A stretch of 64,000 nucleotides of DNA from Hymenolepis diminuta. Taxonomy: Eukaryota; Platyhelminthes; Cestoda; Cyclophyllidea; Hymenolepididae. This document shows positions 36,801 through 48,800 of the stretch, in pieces (positions within the stretch are counted from its first letter, which is position 1; every line of letters begins with the position of its first letter). Below the pieces are notes generated by a model. That model did no database searches. It saw nothing but the letters and a program-made list of their open reading frames with translations, and was not told the DNA's origin. Location: NCBI GenBank assembly GCA_900708905.1, contig CAADRB010000076.1:329205-393204 (forward strand), read 5' to 3'. Position numbers and translations under genes: made by a program.

Positions 36801-39800
36801 GTTCACCCAAATTGTGATTTCTATTGATTATAGAATTCAATCGTCCAATATGATCTCAGTGACTGTTATGTACTTACTTCTCTCTGAATGTGCATGACAA
36901 TCCAGAATATACGCACTCTGGTTGTGGCTTTCTCTTAGAGTTTCCCACTGCTAACTGAGGTATTCACAGTAATAAAGTGCTAATCTAAAATCTGGGATAG
37001 CTAAAACCTCATTCCAAAGCCACCTCACTACCAGTTCCAATTTATCCTAAGTTGGTACGTACAGGAACGTGACCGTAGTCTACATATTTGTTTATTAACA
37101 TATAGCCGATCTAGATTGAGGTCAGCCAGTGAGTATAATATAATGGACAGTTTGGAATGCACGTAGTGAGGGGAGAGGATTTTGAGATAAGAACCGACTT
37201 GCTGAGTGGGATTACCACTGTCCTCATTTCACCTCACTTGGTCTCTGATGCACATCTCCCTCTCTTCTCTCAATCCCCATTTGGTTGTGGAGGTCGTTAT
37301 AAGTTAAAAGGCATGACTCGCCCAGACTCTACTCTTCAGCCATTAGATCCTAAGTTATCTTCATCTCAAAAGTTTGAAATTTTGGGGGTAGAATTCATGG
37401 ATTGTGTTTTTGATTGTTGTCGTTTTTCTCATTTATTCCCGTTGGAAACAATTTGAAATCTTAATTATACTAAATACTTATTGAGGATGGTATTATGACG
37501 GGTGTTTTCTTTACCATCTCGGGTTTTAATTATTTTATATTTTCCTGGTGGTAAAGTAAAGTAGATGCAAAATAAATCACGTTTATTGTGCAAGAATAGA
37601 TTTTATGATTTTAAAATAAAAGAATAAACTGATTGTAAATGGTTTTAAAAGGTCGAATTTTGTAACTTTGAAATAGATTCTATGATTTCATTCATTTTTA
37701 ATTCCCAAATTTAGAAACTTGAGTTAGACATGCCGACGGAATAACTGCTCTCTTTTTCTCTCCTGCTCTAATTTCGTCTCTGTTCCTCTGTCTCTTGTAA
37801 CATATTTGTAAGCAGAAAGTTTCAACTATTGTAAATTTTCCACCTCGTTTTAGGTGATCTACTACCTGCTGATGGAGTTATTATTCAAAGCAATGATTTG
37901 AAAGTTGATGAAAGCTCTCTGACTGGCGAAGCTGATCACGTTAAGAAGGGTGAACATATCGATCCAATACTGCTTTCTGGTGAGTCATCCGCTCTTTAAC
38001 CCTAATTACCCCTTCAGTCATTCGGGTGGGTGGGTGTTTGGACGTGTTTGATAATATCTGTTTTTCTCCGATTAGCGCTATCTACCTGCTAACTAGAATG
38101 TTCACAGTATTAAATTACTAATCGTTAAGCTTGGGATGGATAAACCCTCCACCCCAGAGCTGTTCAACTATCAACCCATAATATACCTAAGAATCAGAGG
38201 ACAGAAAGAGTGCATGAATACGTTTTGTTGAGTTAGTACAACAAAGAACTGTGTTTTTTGGGCTTGTTAACCACATTAATAGCCTACCGAGAGTAGGCAA
38301 TAGATAGACAATGAGGGGGTGCTCAATTAGCGAGATCAGCTATTACATTTTGAAATTCGTGCAATTATTAATATTTAAATTTTTCACTGGACTAATATTG
38401 TTATGGTTTTTTTTCTGAATAGAAGCCATAAGAAGAATAAATTCAATATGAATTAATTTCAGCCCGCTACTGAGGTTTGAATTGTAATACCTCGTTTTGT
38501 TCTGATTTCGCATAACAATGGAAAGCTGGAAATTTAACAGAGTTACACTATTTGCATTTTAGTAAATGCCCAAGTTCTTTCTCTCAATGATCCTTTTCTT
38601 CCTTTTAAATTATTTTGGATATGTTTATATAAACGGAAATGTGTGACCTCGTGAACGATTTCTGGTCTTCGATCTTCGGATGTCTGATGTTATCAACTTT
38701 TATATTCTTACCTGTGTGCACCTTAACAATGCATATGGTTTGTCCGCAGTTAAGATTTCATTCCTCAAATAATAACCCTAGAGATAAAGTGCGGGGATAT
38801 GCCTTGGAAACTTCCAGCCACTAATCTCAAACGGTTATCAAGTAAAGACATCATCGCCTGTACATGAGCGACAACTCTCAATGAACATACATATTCTCTA
38901 AATTAAGATTGGTTCTCAATCACATATGAAGTTTTCTATCTTTGCAAGTGACTTGAATTACGTTGAGCTGGTCTACGTAACTCCTCTCTATAGTATATCA
39001 TAGTTGTCCACTGGACGGGCTGAAAATGTATACCTGATTGGATTAAATTTCTTTCCTGCCGTCAAGGTTGCTATCCGGATATCTAGATCAAAGTGTCAAT
39101 AACTAATTGGCTAGAGGAGCTGAAGAAATCGGTTTTATGTCCTTAAAATGACCTTCTCGCTCTTTCAACTGATGCCACTTCAAACCCCCTACCGCATGCG
39201 GCTGTTCATCACTTTTTAGGACACATCACCACAGCGGACTTGACAGTTTATCAAAATTTGGATGTGGACGTTCATTTATTACTTACATTTTCTTGATCAC
39301 AAAGAAGTACCTCAAAATGCGCCTAGATAGATTGCATTGGTGGTGTAGCGGTCACTGTGCACGTCGGTCAATTCAGTGGTCACAAATTTGATACCTTCAG
39401 TATGACCAACCATAATGATTGTAATTGACCAGAAGACTTTCTCGTCATAGACCTGTGAACTCCACTTGGGCGTTTTGAAAACGAACGAACGGCATTGGTT
39501 AAAATTGGATCAAGAGAGATTGTTTCTCATCTGGAGAGCTTCAGGATGTTGATCCTATGCTAGAGATGAGTAGTAGAAAATACTTCCCTCTTGAGATCGA
39601 TGGTCATCGGTGTGCACCCAGTTATCTGAATGGTCAATCACACCAGGTAATTCTATTCAACCTGAGGGGTAGTGGAATTCGAGTCTCTCGTAATAGTTGC
39701 TTCGAACTGTCTTCTCTCCCCTCAAGTTAAATGAGAGCTCAGAAAGTTTCCCTCCTAAGTAGGCCTTCGGTTTATCCTTTTTAGGTGAAATTAATAAGAA

Positions 39801-42800
39801 GTACGATTTGCTATTTAGAAGCTATTTATTTCAGTTTTAAAACAAACCGAGGAAGACAATTTCTACTATTGAAAACCTATGATACTCGCCAGTCTGTTGA
39901 TGGAGAATTTGAAAGTTGAAGGTAATTTTACATGTGCGTGTGCCAAACAGTAAATATCACCTCATACAATCGCATTATCAAAGTTAATTAAAATAATAGC
40001 TAATTGACTGAACATCTACCACGAGACTGGCAACTGATCGACAGAGATCCCCGGTGGTGCTATGTGTTTAATTCCAAGAATATGCAAAAATATATAATAG
40101 GCTTATTTTGTGTATATTTGAATTCTCGGATTTTCTCTGGCATAAACTTGTGCGTGGATCTTGATCTAGATGCCAAAAAGACGGCTTCAGGTCTCTTTTG
40201 GGAAGAGGGATTGAAGGTCTATCATTAACGATCTAATATAGCACTAGGTCGACAATGATATAAGCCAGGATGCTGTTTAAGTGTCTTTGGAAGTAATATG
40301 GCTTCAGTCACTCATACCCAGCAGATTTAAACAGAAAGATGGTAAAAGTCGTCTAAATCAAAGACCGTATATTTATTAAGTAAATTTGCTGCTCTTATGT
40401 GGGAGTGGAAAGGAGGGAGGAGGAGGGGGATTACTGGCTGCCTTGTTGGCGAATGATGCAGCAATTGAGGAATTCCATTTCCAAATACGAGGTTGAATTC
40501 CAATAATCAACAAGTCGGTTCACAAAGGATCATGGCTGTGAACTCTGTTCAAGTACGTCAAAATATTAGGATCGACGTTACTTATGATGATGGTTGTTTT
40601 GGAATTCCCATTTTCTGATCGGTCAGACTCATTCAGATCTTTTACTTCCACTCTCATTCAGTTTTCTTATATCGTCTATTTTATACAATAATACATTCTT
40701 AAAATATCACTCGACAGCAATGTTTAATGACAAGCTTTTTCCATTGTTGTCAAAATCCCAAAATCCTTATTTCTCTCCACCTTTGTCTTGATTTGATTAT
40801 ATTTTGTTGCCACATAGCTATAATAAATTCCTTATATCTCCCACTCTATTCTTGCTATCGCATATATCCCATCTTTGACGACAAAAAAAAAGAACTGAAT
40901 CCAACTCCACGTCACCTTTGTAACTTCATTCTCTTCTCTTTCTCATCTGATCTTTGTTCGCCAAATCACAATTGGGCCATTTAATGTAGTCAAAGGAGAA
41001 AGGAGATTAGGAGAGTAGTTAGGACGGAAAAATTGTAAATCCTTAAGTATATCACTTTTTATAAGATTTTCATATTCACTGATGCGATCAAATTCTGCTT
41101 GTCTCAAATTGACAGCCGAATTTAATCATCATATTGAAAAGGAGAAAGAATTTAGCTTTGTATCAATTTACTGTTTCATATATGTAGATGGGATCTGTAC
41201 TACCAAACAATCGTATTGATTTGAGATTTCTGGATTTGCACTATCACACCTATTAGAATTGGTTTGTGGAATGTACGATTAAAACAGACAAAATGCCAGT
41301 TTGCGAAGTCAGGGATCACAATTTCGATACCCGTCGGTGCATATCCAATAGGCGGAATGACCAACCACGCTGGTCAAACGTACGTTATGAAGGGAGCGGC
41401 AGAATTTGTTTTCACTCAATATTGAAACTATATATATCTGTCCGAATTTTGCTAATAATTCAAAAATTTGTGTTGAGAGTGTTATAAAAATATAATCTCC
41501 AAGATTTCTTATTATTCAAGGCGCATTTCCTGTGATTGTTAAGCTCGACGATTCAGCTGACTGAGTCATCAGACATAATTCTAATCCTTCAAGAACCCTG
41601 AATAGTATTCACTGATTTCTAGATTCTATTAAACATATTCCTTTGATATGTTATCTACCTTGATTTGTTCGTCAGCCAAAAGCGGAAGGTATAATTATTT
41701 AAAGATCAAATATTCCCCGATTTTTAGATCACCGTTTTTCATCTGAGTACTTAGAGTTCATCCGAGTTAAAGTGAGGAGTCTTTTAACCGATGAATTTCA
41801 ATTGATTCTGCTCTTTGCAGTAAATATGTGTTCTTCTATAACTTTCAAATAAACACTCTTTTTGTAAGATTTTCAGTAAGGGGGGGGGGGCACGTGTGGC
41901 TGGCTTCCCCATGATATTATCAGCACTGTCTGGTTCATAAATCATTCCCTCACATAATATTCACCCTTTTTTACCGATCTGCAATGCGGTCTGGTAAATG
42001 TTATTAAATCTCGCCTACCATACATACATATAGGCTAAATAATAATTGTCTTACTAAAAGAAACATCGAGACAAGATTGAAAATACATCCCGCCACTCAT
42101 TTTCTACTTGAGTTTCTTGCAGTTGGCTCAAGTTCATGGAGAAAGAAATTTGTTCACACCTCAGCTTTTTGATTATATATCCTCGTGTGATGTCTGCTTA
42201 CTGGTTTTCTAGTAGTGGTCGGGTGTCTGGTCTCTTGCTTTCTGGGAATTCCAGTTTGGGACAGACGAAAAGCAGTGTATCGGGTATTGGTATAGCAGTA
42301 GTAAAGTGAAAGTCTTATTGGCCAGATATCACACCTCGGGATAGAATGATTAACCGAACTGGATTTCCACTTGTTATGTCGTATAGATCATGAAAATAAG
42401 AATTTTAGAGAAATAAGAACGAAAAAGTCCTCTGGGACTATAGTAGGCGGTTGATGGAAGTTGAATTTTTTCTTTTGACTGAAAGCTTGACACTATTTTA
42501 AGTATCTGGGTGTTTTCTTTTTTAATTTAAAAATGACTTCTTTCAGAGCAATGTATGACATATTAAATTCCTATCACTTACATATTTTTGGTTCATTTCC
42601 TTTTTTTTCGGAATTGGAATATTCCTATAATCTCTCTTCTTATCACTGATGATATTTTTTCGATTTTATTACATGTTTACCATTCTCTACCATCATTATT
42701 GGTAACTATGGAATATTATTGGATCCCTAACCTAATAATTAGATTTAAAATTCTTTGCTGTGTTGATAGATTTCTTAGGATACTTTAGTTTCTTTTTCTT

Positions 42801-45800
42801 TAATAGATGGGTATTCATTTGCGTGTCCGGTAATACATGCTTCATATGTCTGAGGTCTCAGGTTTGAGATCTATACGCTTTGATTTGTAAAGATTAAAAG
42901 TGAAGAAGTAGAATATGAGTTTCCCGGTAAGAGATTTCGGGATTTATATCTCCTTCCTCTAATGTAACCCCCTCATTCTATTGAATATAAAAATTTCAAT
43001 TCAGACAAAATTATCTTCTATTCTTTCCCCAAAACCTTTGATTTTCTTATTAGATTTCGCTTAAATAGCTTACGTATTTCCCATTCTATCTATCCTCTCA
43101 TTCTTCCCCTATCGCTTCCCCTCAGTACGTTTTTTTTGACTGGGATGAATTATTAATCTCATCTATCTAATTAGCTTTTCATTATATATTATACATATAT
43201 ATGTATATATTTATATTTATGTATAACTCATTTTCCCTTCTCGTACACAACGTACACACCCAGTCGTCACAATTCTAGGAAGAATCGTTATTAACCACGA
43301 TCCAATCTGAGCGTGACAGACTTTTATGACTTTCTCTTGGAATTATAAAAATGAGTTTTCGAGTGTATCTCTACTTCCCAAACACTTCTGTCCAGTATCT
43401 TTACGACTTAAGGAGGAAGGTTTTATTTATTTCCCATGGCAGAACCAAAAAAGTTTTGCCAATTTTAATCATTAGGACACACCCAAACACATGGGAAGAG
43501 ATAGACAGTTAGGTTTTAAAAGGAATTTGGAGTAATAGGACCGAGAGTCAAGATCAGAAGAACCCTACTTCATCTGAGCTCCGGGATCATCAAATCCACT
43601 GCTTTTTTCGTTTGAAGTTAAACCGGGTTTGCCTAATCTTATTGTGTCAATCTCTTAATGTTAGAAATATGAATGACGCAATTTCATGTGATTTCACAAC
43701 CATTCTTTTTGCACAAATGTTGTCGCACCCTTCTATTGAACAAATAGCTCATTAATATGGATTTGTAATGATCGATCTGCCAGTGTCTTCTCATCTCACT
43801 TTCATTCGCAAAGACCAGATGACACCGAGAATTCTGGCATTTTTATATTACGCCTTTGAGTTGTGATTTATGTTCGATAATGCGAAGAGCAGAATTCTTT
43901 GTTGTACTCATCATCTAAATGTCGCCTTTCCTACTGAACGAGTATTTAGCAACCGTGTGGAGTTGGCTTAACCATCTCTTAGGGATTTCAGTCAGCTGCT
44001 CATCTTCTCTGTGAAGACATGTCCATAGATTTAGTCTTCGCTCTTGTGCCAAGATTTATCCAAGGGAACTTTCAGTTATAACTTAAAAACTAATTTCTCT
44101 TCTACTGCCATCATCTATTGAGCAGTTTTCTGAACTTCCTTTAATCCAAATATTTCCTCTTTCTGCGTCTCTCGCAAGCGTTCAGGCCATTTACCTGTAG
44201 TATATGATTAAGGCAAAAAGCTCTAGCTTTAGTAGGGAGAGTTGCTGTTTTTTCACATGCACGAAGCTTGACCTTAAAGCTGCGAGGGGATGTACTATTT
44301 AGGGTCGGTGATGATCTTGCTTTTCCTAGGTGTTGCCACGTTTAGGGTCAACGTCTTGACCCCTTCCGCCTATCTTCACTAACTAATCCGTTGAAATTAG
44401 TAGCTATTTAAACTGGAGTTATTTATATCTCATCGGTCATGACTACTTAAAATTTCGCATTTAATGATTATAAGAGGTATATATTGCGCATAGATTTACG
44501 TAAAAGAAATTTATTTTTATCCTTGATCCTAGGGATAGATGTAACTAAATGTCCCATTCTGTGCAGTGCTCTCTTTCTAAGCCAGATTCGTTCTTTTCGA
44601 AAAATTTTTTCCGCTGTAGAATTCCCTTCTTTTTTACAAGATCATTTTTGCAGAGAGCGTGACATTACTCGTTAACTTTGTTCGCAAATCAGAACGAAGG
44701 TAATTGTTTCACAAGAATTCGAACAAAGAGCTTGTAAGCATGGGACGATGTACCATCCCGTGACAAATCTTAAGAAACTTCTTGTCATTCTAAAGAGACT
44801 GGCAATTAAATAATCACTTTTCTCATTTATATAAACAGAAGTTATAGGAGACCTGTGGCGTATTGGACACTACCTAGTATTCACCCAGTATCATTTTTCG
44901 GTGATTTAATTAGAAATTTGCGCGATAAAGGAAAATAGGAGAGGTTTGATTTAGATTCAACTTGAAAACAGCTGTTTTTTACCTACCTCAAATTTCTATT
45001 GCCGCTATGTAATGCGATATTTCGGTAAGGAGTTTGCACTCTAGATAATATCTCCATTTCAGTGATTTTCATATTTTTGAATTGAAGACAGCAGGGGAAT
45101 GCGTCCTCCTGTGGCGTTTACGTACGCATCTCATTCACCATACTGATATAATGAAGAAAGATTAATGTGGACCAGTCCCATAGTAATGAAATAAGGGAAT
45201 CGTTTGCACGGATTGAATTGTATAGAGGTAGCGGGAAGTTGGTTAATTTTGTTAATTAAAAGTTAAGCCAAAGCGAAAGTGTGTAGTTGAGAAGAGCCGT
45301 GATGATTTTTTGAGATTAATGGTCTCCAGGTATGTGTTTCTGAGCCTGAATACTATGTAGTTGTTGTTTATGAGGACGAGGTCTCTTAATATACGAATTT
45401 GACGACTGTTGGATTCAGTGTATGAGTTGTGGAATCGCTGAATACAGAGCTACAAACAGCAAAAGGCGGGCAAATGGTTTTGTAAAGATATAACTCTAAT
45501 AAGAAGTAGCAAAATGAAAGAACAAGGATGGAAAATAGACAGGGGATTACAAAATTTAGTGGTTGAGGTGTTGTATATAGAAGATATTAGGAGGAGCTGT
45601 AGATAGAGAGGAGCTAACTGAAGGACCTGGTTGGAGGAATTTTTGAAGTTTAAGAGGAGAGAATCGAGCAGATGTGTGACAGGAACAGGGGCGTAGGCAT
45701 AGGCCTGGATATTTATACAGATAAATAGGTGGCAGACAATTAGACAGACAAAAAGGTAAAATTACGGGGAATCGGAAGTTGAAAGGAGAAAAGCTGCGTC

Positions 45801-48800
45801 TGCCACCTATTTGTTGTTGTTGTTTATATCTTACTAATTTATTCGCTTTTTAGAGAGTCTATAAGAATATGCCTAGATTGTGTTTTCACAACCGACGAAT
45901 AAGTACGGCTTACATTGGCAGGTGGTTTATGACTACTAAATGGTAGATTGATAGCTTGTGGTTTCCTGTTCAATTCACAACCTATTATTCGGAAGGGTAC
46001 TAGAAATTGAATGTTTTTGTTCATAGAATATAATAGATTCTTTTGACAGTCTTAATGGAAGTGAGAATAACTAGGTACTGTCATGAAAAGGGAGTTGTGA
46101 TTGAAGGTTATAGAGTACATAATATACAAATTGCAAATTATACTCTTGGTGTACAAGGGATGGGTCTTGATTTTTTATCAGAGCCAAGGAATTCAATAAT
46201 GTATTCTATTTCACCACGGATAAATTTCTTTCACTAATATAACTAGAATTTGCGTTGCTTGTTGGGGATTTATCAGTCATCATTAATGTCGCACAAATCA
46301 CTATAGGAGCTTATAGTCAGTGACAAATCATGCTGGTTAGAACTGATCGCAAATGAGACTGCAGAATGACCTCCTCAACAGAGAGCTTCCAGAGTTCAGT
46401 GTTTCTAAGATAATTGCTTGGAAAAAGCTTCTCTTTAACGTATTTGGAAATTTTTTAAATATTTTAAATGTATAATTTTGCTTGGGATAGTTAATGGACT
46501 CCGCGTCCCCACTGAAATGAAATATAATCCGACTATCTCTGTTCACTGATTACGATAGTGAAACTGTACTTCTGGAGTTTTTATCGCATGCAGGACAGCA
46601 ATGACTGTCTGATCGTAGGTGAACGCCACAGGGTTAATAAATCCTTAAAAGATAAAAAAATTTGTTTTTAATGTGGTTCTTATTATCAGGGTTATCAAGT
46701 ATGAGAAGACAACATTTTTGCTTTCATTAAGAAAATATGAATCCAATATGCTCAATATTAATGTTTCCATTTTATTTTTCCCCCCATAGGCACTCACGTA
46801 ATGGAAGGTTCTGGAAAGTTTTTAGTCACCGCTGTAGGAGTTCACTCGCAAGCAGGTATCATCTTCACCCTTCTGGGAGCCACTGATGGCACAGGGGCTG
46901 TCGGTTTCACTGAAATGGAGGGCGAGACTCCAGGAGTGATGGCACACTCGACGATTACCACCACGACTGCCTCGGCTGTTCCTGCCGATAAAGCAACTGT
47001 TGAAACACCTCTGCTGAATCAGAATAGTCAGCAGCTAAAACAACGCGTGTCAGATGGGATCGGTCATCAAAGTGCAGGTACTGGAAATCCTTCGGGTAAG
47101 TCCCGAATTTAGTCAACCAATATGTATAATGAGAAACAGTTTGAAATAGGTCTAATCGCGCCAGTAAATTTAGGCTAATAAAAAGCATGGCAGAATTCGA
47201 GTTTCGAGGCTCTGTGATGCTGCATCTAACCTAAGATGAGTATCGGATAGCATATTCTTAAGTAGATTAGAAAATTTTTTAAATAATATTTATTGCAGAC
47301 TATATCCAATAATATAGTTAAACATCCAATAATTAGTTTCCATATCTCCTGTCATTTCTATCATTAGTCGATAGTCTTTCGCTCTTGAAATCTTAACGGT
47401 TAGTTTAACAGGATTAAAATAGTCTATCCTAAATCATTTTATTAGAAGATCTTGATGGATAAATCTCTGTGCATTTTCGAAATTTTTATCTTTCATCATT
47501 AATCCCTGAGACCTAATTATTTCGGTCTCACTGGGATTGACCCCACTGTAACCTCAAGCTCCCTGTGGATAACGCTTGTGTGTCCTCAAGTGGTTTATTT
47601 TAATTATCTGAATAAGCTAATTAAGTGGTTTTTGAATGAGCGCTGCAAGGATTCAGCTTCCCCATGGCGATGTCTGTAATCATTCTACTTGTTCATATTA
47701 TCCCTCCTATAAGACCATGTAAAGCCTTTTGCACCATGCACAAAGTCGGGGAGTGAGGACACGCACACACAAGGCTCTTTCCCTTCCCTCACCTTCCCTG
47801 TACCTCATCTCTTACCCTCTTGAATCCTCATTGAGGCTCAATCAATACACTTTGACCCGAATAGTTCTTGGTGTTCTGCTCTAAAACGATTGTTAGCCAT
47901 TACACAAATAGGGACTATTTTCCACTATTAATAGTATTCTTTCAAGCAAAGTTTGGCCTTCTCTCTTTTACTATTGACGTAGACGTAGAATTATGTCCCC
48001 TCTAATGGAAAGAAACTTTTATTTAATTTGAGACGAAAGTGACAGTGACAGTCTTTCTGCTAGGTTTAGGAAACGAAACCTCCATGTAGACTGTTAGCCT
48101 AGGGTGATTAAAAGCTATTATCATCCCCTTATTACGGGCTTTGGCGTTCGGTTCTCTTTATCTCCCACTGCCTACGCTCAAAAAGATGATTTATGAGGTA
48201 AATTTATAAATAAAATATATAAAAATATAAAGCCATAATTATTTGGGCGTTAGTCGGTAATTAAGGGAGAAATGATTAATATGAAAATATATGACTACTC
48301 AATCCAGACTTCTGCTTTTTATAAGAAAGAGTTGTAGAAACATAGATCCATTTGAAACCTGTAACAAGACTGATCTTAGATCGGCTGACAAATCGAAAAC
48401 CGCAAATTAAACTGATTGTCACCGTAGTAATATGAATTCTACCCATTGCGGATTGAAGTATTTTGAACTTTACTCTGCCTATCGCTTAACCAGTAATAGT
48501 AAAAGAAATAACACAACAGGGGAACCGAATGGAACACAAAAGAAGTAGGTGACACAAGAATGTTTTGAATTTCAGGATAATAAACAGAAGTGTAACAACG
48601 GTACTGTTTGAATAAATGAATTAATTCGGGATTAAACGCTCAAATTCATGCGCTTATGTACTTTGATTGAGAAATCGTGTGGTCAATGGGAATGCAATCG
48701 CACATGGATGGGAATGAGGAATAAAGACAATCATGCGATGAGTGGAATCATTCAGCATGATTTAAATCACCACATCTTAGGGAGAAAAATCGAAGATAAT

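Larger units (their letters stand above)
34769..37853 (+). other. PMCA intron 3 (3.1 kb)
   Basis: Bounded by ATATG|GTGTGT and TTTTAG|GTGATC. It contains a 4-N gap after a C run (36003-36006) and an R3 repeat copy (about 36940-37062). No other gene is recognised. Confidence 0.7.
37980..46789 (+). other. PMCA intron 4 (8.8 kb)
   Basis: Bounded by TTCTG|GTGAGT and CCATAG|GCACTC. It contains R3 copy 2 (38075-38205), three SINE-like copies (39346, 39598, 41285), a G run (41881-41890), an AT palindromic tract (about 43185-43225) and a perfect 15-bp inverted repeat (45723-45812). I see no other gene. Confidence 0.7.

Noticed and set aside
43185..43225. ATATAT palindromic tract
   Set aside because: Simple AT-rich sequence, not a credible regulatory or CRISPR-like feature.
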